Positions 49,701 to 62,599 of a DNA stretch of 64,000 nucleotides are shown here, piece by piece (within the stretch, counting starts at the first letter, position 1; the number at the start of each line of letters is the position of its first letter). Position numbers and translations under genes: made by a program. The DNA is from Geosiphon pyriformis (lineage: Eukaryota; Glomeromycota; Glomeromycetes; Archaeosporales; Geosiphonaceae): contig JAAOMT010000322.1 in NCBI GenBank assembly GCA_016748015.1, positions 82,660 through 146,659 on the forward strand. The letters run 5' to 3'. The notes under the pieces were generated by a model, which saw nothing but the letters and a program-made list of their open reading frames with translations, was not told the origin of the DNA and made no database searches.

Positions 49701-51552
49701 TTTCTTTGGAATTTTTTAAGTATCATCAGACATTGAAATTGTATTTTACCTGAGACTAAATTTGCTCATACTATACTGGATTAAAGGATAAGGATTTTAT
49801 AAAAAAAGTAGATTAAAAGATTTTTCTTCATAAAATTCACTATAGTTAATTTTCAATGAGAAACATAAGAATATTGATTTACAAAGAGAGTAAAATGAAC
49901 TAATAAAAAAATGATTCACGTTGGTGGTTGGTTTTCCATAAGGACCAAAAATAAATAGAAACTTAAAACTTACATCTTATATAGATCAAATCAATCAAAT
50001 TTTTTTTTTGAAAGAAATACAAATGAAAATTTTGAAATTCTGAATCAATCACATAATTATCATTATTTTTTCTTCATACTTGAAAACAAATTATATTGTC
50101 CATAGAACAAATCTAATTGATAATATCATATCTTTTATTTCTTGAAAGGCTTGTTTTTACAAATGAAACCATTTATTGAAATTTTTTATTTTAAAATAGA
50201 ATAACAAGGAATAATCAAATTCTGAAAACGAAAAAAAAAGAGAGATAGTTTAAATTTGAAAATAACGTTTATATATTATGAAACAATTTTAAATAAAAGA
50301 TCTCATTCAATAATTATTTTAATTGATATGCCAATTTTAAAACGATTTTTTCTTAATATTTATAACGAAAAATTTTGCAAAAATATTTTTAAAATTGTCA
50401 TTTCAAAAATAAATTTAATTTTACACGCTTAATATAGACGTTAAAATTAGATAAAAAAAAATGTAACCTTATAAAGCATTTAAAATATGTCACAAATTTA
50501 ATTATTGTTTTTTATCTTAAAGGTTTCACATAATTATTTGCATTTTACATTTTATTGTGTGTACTCATTCATCATGAATATTTTTAATAACAAATAAAAT
50601 TAGAGAGAATTGATATGATATTATATGATATGATATGATATGATATGAGATGATTTTTTAATAAAAAAAAGTGAAAGAAAATACCTTTTTATTTTAAAAT
50701 TCTATTGCACACACTTTTCTAAGAATCTGATATTGAACCACTAATCTTTTTTTTAAAATTAAATATCATTGATCATAGTTTCTTGCTTTCTTTAAGAAAA
50801 ATGATTTTTTTCTTACTTTTTTTTCATATAATCATAAATGAATTAGATATATACAGTAACACCATCATATTATCATAACCGTTTCTTTATTTATATTTAC
50901 TTGCTTTTACAGGTAATTACTTTTATCCATGCTTAATTTATACCAATTTTAGAAATAATAAATTATTCTAACTATAAGAGGTGAGCAAACAGTTTGAATT
51001 CAGCACAGAATCATGCAAAAGGAAAGAACGACGCCGAATTTTTTGAAACGAGTGAAATAATGCGTTGAGGAGTGACCCAATCTTCATGATGATTAAAACT
51101 ATTTTAGAAATAAATATATATTTATATATATGATATTTTAAAATAGTAAAATGATTAAAACAAATTTTTAATTTTCAATCATCCCTTCATTGTTTAAATA
51201 TGATTCGTGTTTCTGAAACGATAATATTCTCTCGTCTGACAACATTGTAGATCATAAACTTAACAGATCAAAAATAAAAAGAATCTCGGAATCAAATTCA
51301 AAACTTGTCTTTTTTACTTTGGTAAAAAAAAGTTTTTTCAAGTGAACTATAAACAAAGAACTATATAAAGTCTATCAATTTTTTTAATTCAAATTCAAGA
51401 AAAAAAAAGAGAATTTATATTTTTAATTTTAAAAATATTGGTAAACAAAGCTCTCTGTGATTTTTTTTTCTATTATAAAAAAACACCACAAATTTCAAGA
51501 AACCCTGATTGAGAATAATTTTTTTCACATCAAATCTTTTTAAATATTTCAA
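46746..51552. other. Long intergenic region and Sel1 gene leader
   Basis: No recognised gene. A 60-codon open stretch on the plus strand (about 49555-49750; SELQSMHSISVKNIIYHNRS, then DAMYDLGSCSILYQRRK) has more balanced composition than its surroundings but is not recognised. 48.1-48.9 kb is nearly pure A/T. Repeats: TTACG units at 49350-49368 and GATAT units at 50617-50650. The last few hundred bases are the 5' leader of the Sel1 gene. Confidence 0.4.
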
Positions 51553-52484
51553 ATGGCAACAACAACAAAGGTGAAAACAATATCATTATCATCATCATCA
51601 TCATCATCATCGTCGTCGTCGTCTTCGTCTTCGTCTTCGTCGTCTTCGTCATCATCATCACCATCATCATCACCATCACCGTTATCCTCATATACCACCA
51701 CCACCACCACCACAAAAACTATATCGTTATCAGGAAAATTCCGTAAACCTAGGAGCAACGGTAACAATACTTTCAAAGACAGCCATAATGTTCTTCATTG
51801 TGACACTGATCATCATTCAATTAATATAAACCATAATAATAATCAAACCTTAATAAATTCCTTAGCCAACAAATTTATTAAATCGACTAAATTCAAATTC
51901 TTTCACACTCCCACCATTCATCGTTCTCACCCAACACCTAAATGTAATCATTTGACCGATTTCATACCCAATTCCCAAACTAATTCTCATTCCGACTCTC
52001 TAATCTATAATTACAATAAAAATATAAAAAATATCAACAACGACAACAAAAACGACAACGACCACAACTACTACAAAGATAAAAAGAACAATAATCATAA
52101 AGAAAGTTATATTCATAAAAAACAAGACAACAACGACCTTTTGACTTCATTTGGACAACAAAATAAACCTTTTCGAAATATAAATAATCTGCATATAATG
52201 CATGAATTACAAATTATTAATTCAGAGAATATGACTTCGAGTTCTAATGAGAGTATCAATAAGAGTTCGAATAAAAGTGAAAATGAAAATCTCACTAGAA
52301 CGATAAAGATTTCAACCGGAATTTCAAATTCAAATCATGACAATAAGATATCGAGTACAAATCCAACATCATTATACAAAAGGTCGAAAGATGAAAGTTC
52401 AAAAGAGAAAACCATGAATAAACCACCAATTCCAATAACTACAACTAATAATACACCTACAACAGCAACAACAGCAACAACAGC

Positions 52485-52537
<53 letters not shown>

Positions 52538-53949
52538 CTGCAGCCACAACCTCAACTCTAAACACAATTTTCCCTCATATTATTCTTGAAGAATCTTTAG
52601 AAATTTATTTATTAGCACAGCACCTTTTCGAACCTTGTCATAAAATCAAAAAAACTCTTGAAAAATTTTTAATTTCAAAAAACAGTTCCCCCGATTTTCT
52701 TTTCTCTATAACATTTTTAGAATCTAAAAATAATCTTGTAAAATATGGTCCCTTCCTCGCATTTCTTTATCAAACTGGTTTTGGCACTGGTTATAACCAA
52801 TCAAAAGTATTTTCCATTTATGAAGATTTAGCGGTTAACATGGACCCGGCTATTCTTAACAGTCTTGGAGAATGTTATATGCATGGCATTGGAATCTCGG
52901 TGCAGGAGACGATAGCTTTCCGATATTTTACGCAATCAGCGAATAAAGGGAATTCTAATGGTCAATACAATCTGGCATTATGTTATCTTTCAGGCATTGG
53001 CATTCCACAACCGTCTTCACTACAATTATCATCATCCCTTTCCTCGTTTGCGGGATCCCAATTTTTTTTCTGGTTACAAAAATCCTCATCCCAGAATCAT
53101 CCATTAGCACAACTTCAACTAGCAAAATGTTTACAATTTGGTTTTGCTACCGAAAAAAATTCCACAGAAGCTTTTTATTATTTATCCAAATCTGCTGAGA
53201 ATGGAAGTCATGAGGCACAATATGAACTAGGAAAATCTTTGTCTTTAATGGATCGTGGAAAAAAAGATTTAGGATTGGTCTTTGATTGGTATTGGAAATC
53301 GGCAATGAATGGCAATCCTAAAGCTCAATTACGTGTCGCTGAAGCGTATAAAGATGGGAAAGGAATAAAAAGGATTGAATCGGTTGCTGTCAAGTGGTAT
53401 TTGAAAGCTGCTCAATGTGGTGGTCAGTTGGAGGCGTATTTTCAATTAGGACATTTGATTCATTGTGGGAATGGATGTCGAAAAGATCGAGTGAAAGCTT
53501 TTAGATGTTTTATGAAGAGTCTTGAAAATGTAAATAAGGTCAGGCTACGCCGGGTTGAGAATAAGTGGTGGGGGATTGAAATCGGGATCAGAGGGTTAGA
53601 GACCAAGAATGAGGTTGAAAATGAAAAAATTCAAGTTCAGCAAATTCAGGATACCGAGACTACAATTATTCAAACTCCTTTATTATTAAACAACAACAAC
53701 AACAACACTGAAGAAAAATTCAACCTACTAGCCGAATGGGAACAATTACAAGATGAAAGTAAAGCAGATTCGAAAACTGCTGAAAAAGACTGGCAACCTA
53801 GAGCACAATATGCTCTCGGTAATTCATACCATTACGGTTGGGGTGTTCAAAAAGATTCACATAAAGCGATTTATTGGTATCGACGTGCTCGTGTAAATGA
53901 TCATCGTTCTGCAAAGGTTCAAATGAAATTACTTTTTAAAGGAAAGTAG
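51553..53949 (+). CDS. Large Sel1-repeat protein with Ser- and Thr-rich low-complexity N-terminus
   Basis: One intronless frame of 798 residues. Residues 12-37 are an almost pure Ser run encoded by a TCA/TCG/TCT repeat. Residues about 40-390 are Asn/Ser/His-rich and probably disordered, with a Thr run at about 301-330 encoded by an ACA microsatellite. From about residue 390 come Sel1-type helical repeats (AILNSLGECYMHGIGIS, GQYNLALCYLSGIGIP, AQLQLAKCLQFGFATEKN, AQYELGKSL, AQLRVAEAYKDGKGIKR, then YALGNSYHYGWGVQKDSHKA near the end), interrupted by an Asn-rich loop around 710. Sel1 repeats are scaffolds for protein binding. The layout, a disordered N-terminus plus Sel1 array, recalls fungal Skt5/Chs4-type activators of chitin synthase, but no CAAX box is present, so that is only a possibility. 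The ATG at 51553 is the first in frame. Confidence 0.85.
51589..51675. repeat. TCA/TCG/TCT trinucleotide run in coding sequence
   Basis: An imperfect trinucleotide repeat encoding the poly-Ser tract of the Sel1 protein. Other frames of this stretch give poly-Asp or poly-Val and should be ignored. Confidence 0.9.
52458..52540. repeat. (ACA)n microsatellite in coding sequence
   Basis: Mostly perfect ACA units with a few GCA units, encoding the poly-Thr tract of the Sel1 protein. Confidence 0.9.
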
Positions 53950-56755
53950 CGGAAGGAAATTTTTATTGATGGAATGATATAAATCGAGTCGAAATGTCCC
54001 GTTTATGGAAATTACCAAAGAATTTACTTTTTCCTAATGAAAATCTACTCCCTCGTTTCAAATCAAATATACCACAACACAACACAACATACTACACTAC
54101 ACTATACTACAACACAACACAACACAACACAACACAACAATCTTATTAAGGTTTAATTTATAAAACTAAAATTAATTAAATTAGAAAAATAATTAATATT
54201 TGAAATAATTTTAATAATATACTAAGTTTATTTTTATTTATTTCTTCAAAATTCTATATTTCGGATGAATTAAATTTCAAATGAATTCCAATTTCGGTAA
54301 ATGAACATAAAAAAAGCCAAACTTCATTTATGCTATAAAAGATTGATGTAAGATTTAAATGTGGGAAAACAAAAAGTTTTCAAAATAAATATTTTTTTAT
54401 TGGTTAAAATCACATAAGGTGATTTTTTTTGAAATTTTTTGAAACAATAGGTCAACAAAAAATGGTTTGTTTGTTTGTAGTAACAAAAAACCGTTCGGTT
54501 AAACGTTTATTTTTCATGATTGTTTCACTCAATGTACATTCATTTTTATTCTTGAAATTTTTTACCAAAAAAAACAGATATTCGATCGCAAAAAGATCAT
54601 TTGATTTGGAGAAAATCTTTTTTTTAATAAAAAACCATTCTTTCAAGAGTTCACATTAACCCCTGAATCATTTTATCAAACACAAAATAAATGAGTGGAT
54701 GATGATGGTGGAAAAAAAAAGTTGGGAATGTCTTTTCATATAAATATTTTGTTTAATTTTATATAGAAATAAAGAAAGATAGTTAGTAATATAATTGTAC
54801 TTAATTTTACCATCATTATTATTATTATTATTATCATTATTTTGATCGATGGTTCATGGTTCATACCTAACCTCATTTAAATCCATATTCTTATCTTATT
54901 AAAAATGGCTTTAAAAAAAAATATCCTAAAAACAGATTATTCAACTTTAAAATTAGTTTCAATCACAATATATTGGAATGATTCTTTTTTCGCTAATTAG
55001 ATTACACATACATACACATCCACATACACATCCACATACGCATACACATAACAATAGATAATTTTACATTTTGGTTAACCTAGTGACCTTTATCAAATTA
55101 AAAACCATTATTATCGCTGCCCTTATTTTTAGATATATATATTGGAGAGTTATAACCTAAAAAAAGACATATATGGCTGATTTACCTTTGCAGTAATTGG
55201 GGAACCACATATTTAAATTTAATCATGCTGGAGTCTAGATCACAATTTCTATTATTTTTTTGTCTTTTTTTTTTGTTACAGATTGGGCAGGTTTCGTGTA
55301 TTAATTTAATTTTTAATTCAGGATTAAAGTTGAAAATTAGAATTTAACCGATTAAATTTTAAATATCAAAGTTTAATTTCGATTTATTGTCTGTTTGAAC
55401 TCTTATTTATTATATTGGTAAAATTTTGAAATCAAAAATCAATAAATTTTATTAATACAAAAAATTTTGACTTCAGAAAGTATTATTCAAAATAAGTTGA
55501 AAAATTTTCTATCATAATAAAAATAAAGCTATTTATTAAATGAATTTCATAAAAAAGTAAGATAAAAGCTTTTTGGTTTATCTTTTGATAACACAATATT
55601 CCACACTTTGAGCTACCTTAATTTATTTACAATAAAATTCATATTCTCAATTTTTTGAATTTTTTTTAATTTGATTCAAGATTTCTCTGATTTGGTAAAA
55701 TAAATGCTGTTGTAAATTGTAAAGATTTCTTAATTAAAAATATAAAAAAGGTTGTTTTCTTTTCATTGATCATTTCAATAAAATCAATCAATCAATCAAT
55801 CAATCAATTAATTAAATAATGGCTTGGTTTTTGTTTTTATAGCAAGTTTACATATTTCATAGTTAAAAAGTGATTAACAAAAATGATTAGGATAATTTTT
55901 GTGTAAAGTAAAATTTGTTTTGAATTCAACTTTTTTAAATTTAATTTTTTTTAAATATCAAATAATTAAAACATAAAACCAAATTTTTACATTATTTGAA
56001 TAAATTTTGTTTTAAATAGTTTATTGAAACCGTTAAAAATTTTAATATTATAATTTTTATCAATATTTAAATTTAAAATTTGTTAAATTTAAAAATAAGT
56101 GTTGTAAAAAGAATTTATTTTTACTTTAATTTTATTGTTTAAATTTTTAATATTAATAATCTTTTTTTTAAAGCCTTTAATGCTCAAATTTAATTTTATT
56201 ACTCAAATTTATAGTGCCTTTGTTTGGTTCCGTATTCAACCAAATGTTCACCGATTCAAAACTAAGAAAAAATAATTTCAAATTTACTTACCACTTGAAT
56301 TTAATTGTTTTTTATTAAAACTTCAAACTAGTTTTTATCTTTTTAACTTTTTAACAAGTAATTTTTTTGATTTCTCATAATTATAAAATCTCACTTCTAT
56401 TTATTTCGGTCATAAATTCGAAATTTATTCATTATTATTATTATTATTTTTGAGTTTACGATTACTTAATAATTATTCAAAATCTATACTAAAGTTCGTA
56501 AAACAAATAAACTTATATTAACTAGCTAATTATGTTCAAAATATTCTATATGATCGAAAACTAATATTTTAAAAACAAAATTTATTTTCCAAAAATAAGT
56601 TACTTTTCAAGAAAATTAAACAAATAAAAAGGATTTTATCAGCTGAATAAAATTTTAAATTAAATAATTTACTTTAATATGCAAATTCATTTGCAGGCAC
56701 TGAATTTAAAAAATGTTAATAATATAAATATCTGATCACCTGTCGATCACAATAA
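53950..56755. other. Intergenic with several microsatellites
   Basis: No gene is supported. ACAAC units lie at 54070-54140, ATT units at 54813-54842, CATACA-type units at 55008-55050 and AATC units at 55783-55808. A pair of short overlapping frames on opposite strands at 54429-54659 has no recognisable features. Confidence 0.45.
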
Positions 56756-56763
56756 TATAAAAA
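56756..56763 (+). promoter_or_regulatory. TATA-like element of BTB gene
   Basis: TATAAAAA followed by CCC lies about 90 bp before the ATG at 56853, very like the element in front of the secreted peptide gene. Confidence 0.5.
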
Positions 56764-56852
56764 CCCAGTGCTGATTTGGAATTGGAAAATTCTTTTTCTA
56801 AAGACTGCAGATTGAAATATCAATATTTCAAAGCTTCTTATACCTGACAATA

Positions 56853-58342
56853 ATGGCACCCCAGCAATTCTTTCAAGCTTTATCCGATGATTTTGGAAAT
56901 TTACTGGATAGCCAGAATTTTTCTGATGTTAGGATTGTTGTTGGTGAAGCGCCCAATATTAGAGTCTTTCAAGCTCATTCACAAATTTTAGCAGCAAGAT
57001 CACCATATTTTGCTGTAGCACTCTCTAGCAATGGGGTTAAAAGGGAAAATAATACCATTATATTTGATAAACCTAATATTTCACCCAAAATTTTTGAGAT
57101 TATTCTCAGGTAAAAAGTTTTCATTTACTTCAAAGTGTTTTTGCAATATAGATTCATACGTTTTATTTCGTCCACAGATATATTTATAATGGCGAGATTA
57201 TTCTTGATAAATATGAAATATTTACCATTCTCGAATTGCTTGTTACCGCTAACGAGCTTATTTTAGAAAAAATTATTAATCATCTTGAAGACTATTTGAT
57301 TGAACACCATGCAAAAGAGCTAGAAGAAAATTTCGCCACTTTGCAGAGAACCTCATTTACGCATGATTCTTTCAAGAAGTTACAAAATTTCTGTACCAAA
57401 ATAGTTGGTAACAATCCAGCTATAATTTTCAACTCCCAAGATTTTACCTCCCTTAGTGAAAATGTTCTTTTCTCAATTTTAACCCGGGATGATCTAAATA
57501 TAGAAGAATCTGAAATATGGGAAAAGATTGTGGAATGGGGAGTTGCTAAATTGGATAACAATACTCAGATGAAAAAAGTTTTTTACTGGACAGATGAAAA
57601 CTTTAACGTCTTTAAGGAATCCATCGAAAGATTTCTACCTTTAATCCGCTTCTTTAACATATCATCAGTTGACTTCTATCACAAAGTAAAACCATTTGCG
57701 AGAATATTACCTGGAACTTTATACGAAGATCTTTTACATCATTATCTCGTACCGGGTAGTCATCAAGAGTCTATAGACGCTCGGCCATTACGATTAAATA
57801 TTGATTCAAACCTTCTTCAACCGCATAATATAAAACAGCTTGACCATTGGATTCAAGGCAAAAACGAAAATACTCCTTTTAAAGGTCAACTTCGAAATAA
57901 TTTTAAATTGTTACTTCGAGGCAGTCGAGACGGATTTACTCCAGCCGATTTTCATCGATTATGCGATGATAAAGGAGCAACAGTAAGCGTAATAAAAGTG
58001 AAAGGAACTGGTCAACTAATTGGCGGCTATATCCCAGAATCTTGGCACTCTCGGAATGAACGTCTCAATGGAAAAGATAGTTTTATTTTTTCCCTTGAAG
58101 ATGGCAAAGTCGGAAATGTTAAACTTAGCAAATGGGTTGAGGGATATACACCTTTTGGTGGTTCAAATTTTGGACCCACTTTTGGCGGTGGCAATCTTGA
58201 GTTGTGTGGCAAAGATTTTAAAACTAGTCCAGGGTGCTTTTGTAGAAAGACAAAAAGTCATGAGCGTGCTATAATGCCTGGGTTAGAAAATGAAAAGGTG
58301 GATTTCTTTGTCCAGGAGTATGAGGTCTTTCAAATTATATAG
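56853..58342 (+). CDS. BTB-BACK-TLDc protein, diverged paralogue
   Basis: Two exons (56853-57109 and 57178-58342, intron 68 bp, phase 2) give 473 residues with the same layout and splice position as the gene at 44776. The BTB start is APQQFFQALSDDFGNLLDSQ, BACK contains EIWEKIVEWGVAKLDN, and TLDc runs from LLLRGSRDGFTPADFHRLCD to VQEYEVFQII. By eye most positions match the 44776 copy; the TLDc end is the most changed (FGPTFGGGNLELCGKDFK against a quite different stretch in the other copy). The intact frame suggests it is active. Function inferred as for its paralogue: a possible adaptor protein of unknown client, TLDc hinting at stress response. Confidence 0.9.
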
Positions 58343-58960
58343 TTTTATTAATTTAATCAATTAAGTTTTCCTATTTTGCACTAAACCTAAGATGAATCAT
58401 AAATAAATATCATTTCATGGATTTTATATATTACTCGAAAATGTCTTTTTTGAAAGAAATTTCAGAAAGCTTTTAAACAAGTTAGAGCATTATTTACATA
58501 AAATATATTTTATTGTAAGCTAAATTGTAAATTTTCCACAATTAGCTAAACCATATTAGAAATAAATCTTATTTTAAATATAATCATAAGATGCATAGTT
58601 GCCCTTGGTTATAGTTGACTGCTATATAATAAATAAGATTTTAGATTGAAAATATTAATTAGTGGCAAGAAAGTTAATCTTCAATAAAAAATAGAATAAA
58701 ATTCTAGCATAAATTTAGATGACCACCTACTTTATTTATTTTGATCATTCAGGTAATAAATAAATCAAAAAAATTATGGGTTGAATTAATATATCCATGC
58801 AACTATTCTTATCCCCTTTTTTTAAAGTATAAGAATTTGCATTATTTTATTTAATTAAACATCTAATGAGAGTGAATGCAGTAGTGCAAGTGAAAATAAC
58901 ACAGCTGGAACCAATAATAAAAAGATGAGAGAGGTGTATTAAGACAGCTAAATAGTAGAG
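58343..58960. other. 3' flank and AT-rich spacer
   Basis: No gene is supported. It leads into the LINE fragment. Confidence 0.4.
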
Positions 58961-60180
58961 ATGTCCAAAACAAATTTTGTTATTAATATAGTGATAGAAC
59001 CCCTTGAAGCACCAAACTTTAATTTACTTAAGAATAATAATTATAATGATAATATTGATTTGAAACCACTTTTTTGTCAACTCTTCCTTTGCTTAAGAAA
59101 GAAATTGTGAATTTGTTAGTTTTGGATGCAGATTGTAAAAAAATATTTACATTAATAGTTGGTTTTGAAAGAAGATTTTTTACTTTCTCTAAATTTTAGA
59201 GAATCATCGGATTGACGTTTACTTTTGAATTGAGCCTGGCTGTAAAAAATGGCATAATTTCAAGTGTGTATACCATCATTTAAATTAGGAAATGTTTATC
59301 AAGAAAATTCTAATCTAAATTCCAAAAAAAACTGTAATAGCTGTGTTTTTTGAGTTTGGTAAAATTAAGTTAATTAAAATGCAGTTAATTGGTCTTTAAC
59401 AAAAGGCTGTAATATAGTTTGCCAAATTAAATCAAATTGTAGTTCTTCAATGTGGTCTATTCTTATTGAAAAAAAAAACTGTGTATATTGTTAAGACTAA
59501 TATGAACAAAAGATTTTTGATAAAAAGATATATATATTATGTTTTGTTATATATTCTGTTAATAGACATTAATGTTTATAATTTTGAAGATATTTTGGAT
59601 TTTGTAGAAAAAAACTAGTATTATTAGTAAAAATTCTGTTACCTATACAAAATATTAGTGTGCAATAATTTGTTTTAAATTAGAAAAAACTATTATTAAA
59701 GTTATAAGTTAGATACTGGTTTTAATATAAGCAAGATTTAATTTATTCAAATATATGATTTGTAACTGTTTAAGTTACATTGTTTTAAAATATGATTCAA
59801 TTAGAAAGCTATTTTTTAGCTCAAATTATATTTTGTTTGTGTTTATGCTGATGAAAGTCTTGCATAAATGCCTATTGCTATTGTTTTGTTAGAGATGTGG
59901 GGAGGTAAAGACCTCAGATTACTCATTTTTCCGCTCTAAGAACAATATTGCTTAAAAAATGGGTTTTAAAGAGTGCACAAGGATTCGTTCGGTAAAAACT
60001 TGGGCCAAATTGGTGTTTTCTGTAGGTTTGCATTAAATTCTAAAAAAATTAGTAGCTGTGATTTTAAGAATATATGAATTGAATTGGTACAAAAAAGAGA
60101 CTAAAGATCATGAAATTTAAAAAAGACAAAATAATCGTTTTTTACTACCAATATTACTGAAGATAATTTTTAAGTAAAAA
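58961..60180 (+). mobile_element. 5' fragment of decayed LINE, likely same family
   Basis: From an ATG at 58961 the plus strand reads MSKTNFVINIVIEPLEAPNF and then NIDLKPLF. After frame changes come EIVNLLVLDADCKKIFTL, RRFFTFS, RIIGLTFTFELSLAVKNG and, near 59620-59720, ISKNSVTYTKY, a stop, then CAIICFKLEKTIIKV. Near 59893 CGEVKTSDYSFF and TRIRSVKTWAKLVFSVG follow. I recall these blocks from the 5' part of the long LINE frame common in Rhizophagus genomes. Many stops sit where Gln, Arg or Trp codons would be expected. No endonuclease or reverse transcriptase follows, so the copy is truncated. Confidence 0.55.
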
Positions 60181-61459
60181 GTATAAAAGATATAAAAATA
60201 TTATCTTTAATAACTTTTTGGCTTTTAATGGTTAGGAAATTAACAAAAAAAATAATTGTTTAATAATATATTTTTTTAGCATAATTAATTTAAATTTTGC
60301 CAATTTATTTCATAAATATTTTTAGCAGAATTAATTTAAATTTTGCCAATTTATTTCATAAATCTTTTACGTGATAACTATTTTAATTATTTTTTTATTA
60401 ATTATTAAATTATTATTTGTAAACGTTGTTTGTTTAAACAACATATAAATCAATTTTTGTAAAATTACAATGTAATATCTTTTCATTACATTTATATTAT
60501 TAATTTTTTGTTAAATTGTTAAATATAATATTAATTCATTTTTTTTTGGAATTTAAGCTATTGTTGTTATACATTAATATTATAAATATTAAAAATTAAT
60601 AATATTAAAAATTTCTGGAAATTTTCGTAGTCAATAATTATTGTTTATAGATTTGTCTATAATTTTTCTTCGTTTTGAGAAAATTAAAGCTACAATATAT
60701 CGCGATTATCCCATCTTGTTAGGACACGAATATGTTGTCAAGCAATTAAGTCACTTTGAATAAATTGGTTATACCATTTAATTTATCGATAAACATTTAA
60801 CAATTAAGATTAAAAAAGTCCTTTTTGCAGCGCAATTTTTTTTAATGGAGTTGGTTTTTCTATTTCCCAAATTTACAATCTCTTACTATCGAAAAATTTA
60901 AATTCGAATATAGTTATTTAGTCTAATGAAAAAACCCGATGGAAAGATTGCTATCAAGTATTCTAATTACCTTTGATATTTCCTCTTGAAATTAACGAAA
61001 ATTAGACTATTTAAGTGGATTAAAAATCCTCATGAAATTCGAAAAATAATTATAAGAAAGTGACATGCTCTGTGAATATTTTCCCATTCTTAATTCTTTT
61101 ATATTCATAGCCAAATCCCTATTTTATTTTGTATTTAGTACTGAAACTAAATTGAAAATGTAATCCTCAACAAAAAATACTTGTTTATGCTATTCCCTAA
61201 ATAGGAAACTATTTGATTAAAGATCATTGAAAATCATCACTCATTGTCTTGTTTCCATTTTCATTACAGAATAAATTTCCTTTCTACATTACTTCTTATA
61301 TTTATTTAACAATTTCGAAAGAAATTTATACTCTAAAATTCTAATCCAACTTGAAAAAGAAGTTTCAATTAAAACAATAAAGGATTTAATTTCTGCTTAA
61401 TAAATTGGTGTGTTACAATCCATTATATATTCCATACACAGTTAATTTCTAAAAGCTCT
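60181..61459. other. AT-rich spacer with a short direct repeat
   Basis: No gene is supported. Two copies of AATTAATTTAAATTTTGCC plus the following AATTTATTTCATAAAT lie in tandem at about 60282-60363. Confidence 0.45.
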
Positions 61460-62599
61460 AGGGAATGTCAAGAATGAATTTCTCCCGAAAAGATCAAATT
61501 TTTTGGGAACGGGAGGATTTGGTGTTGTTAAAGAAGGTATATGGAAGAGAGGCAAAATTCTATTTTGGGACAAGAAAAATCAAAAGTATGAGAGAAGTAG
61601 GTTTATGAGAGTTACTTTGAAATGTCTTTAAAATAGCCAAAACATAGAATATGTCAATTCAATTGTGGTAATTTTATTTAATAAGTATTTCTGATTTGTA
61701 TTATTCTTTTTTCTTTTTCTAACACTAGAAAACGCATTGAAATAGTTTATTGCTCATCTTGACTGTGCCTCTTGCAAATACATCCTTCAATGTTATGGAA
61801 ATCACAAAAGACATTAAAACCAATGAATTTTTTATAGTTTTATCATTTGCAGAACATGGGAACCTCAGAGCTTTTCTAAAGACGAACGAAACCACTCTTA
61901 CTTGGGGCATGTTTCTTTATATTCTTTTTCAAATTGCTGGTGGCCTAAGATGTATATATGACTCAAAACTGGTGCATGGGGACTTACATCCTGGAAATAT
62001 CTTTGTTATAAAATCAAACCCCTTAAATTTGTCATTGCTGACCTAGGATTATGTCGTCCTGCCAATTACTCTCCACAGCCTGGCAAAATCTTTGGTGTTA
62101 TTCGATACCTAGCACCTGAAATTTATAACTTGTTCACTCATACTAAGCATGCGAAGTATAGCGATATTTATAATTGTGCTATCATTTCCTGGGAAATTAT
62201 TTCAGGAGAAAGACCGTGGAATCATGTCTTAGATCCTATTTCCATTCAATTATTTACAATTCAGGAAAAGCGCCTCCCAATCTAAAAGCATACAACTCAA
62301 TGTATTCAGAAAGCGATTGAAAAAATTGGGATGATAAACGGCATTGCTGTGATAGCGCAGGAGAAGTTCAACAATGAGTTATTGCTGCTCATGACAACTG
62401 TAACTTAAATGAATTTGTTCGTGAAAAAAGACTTAATTACAAAAAGATACAATATGCTAACCATGATAAGAGTCAAGAAATCGCAAGCCTTATAATTTCT
62501 CAAAATGGTAAGCCTTTCATTTATTATTATTATTTAATGTTATGAGACTATTTTTATAATAAACGTCTTTTTTCAGAGTTGGATTTGGCTTTTGATTAA
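61460..62599 (+). pseudogene. TKL-like protein kinase, frameshifted
   Basis: Plus-strand pieces: the ATP loop FLGTGGFGVVKEGIWKRGK and VTLKCL with the usual lysine at about 61500-61630. After an intron-like gap comes AHLDCASCKYILQCYG (61752-61794). Then a frame change leads into EITKDIKTNEFFIVLSFAEH, the catalytic loop LVHGDLHPGN (HRD reads HGD) at about 61969-61998, and another shift into FVIADLGLCRPANY, IRYLAPEIYN, KYSDIY and IISWEIISGERPW. A further shift gives VIAAHDNCNLNEFVREKR, and a final small exon ELDLAFD ends at the TAA 62597-62599. At least three frame changes and one in-frame stop make it a pseudogene unless the assembly has base errors. The C-terminal tail matches the relic at 35354-35950. 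Confidence 0.75.

Noticed and set aside
51530-51776. Minus-strand frames rich in Trp/Met, Val or Asp
   Set aside because: They are antisense or shifted readings of the Ser-coding trinucleotide repeat.
52335-52565. Minus-strand poly-Val frame
   Set aside because: Antisense of the Thr-coding ACA repeat.
54429-54659. Overlapping frames on both strands
   Set aside because: Low-complexity Phe/Lys peptides from A/T runs, no family features.
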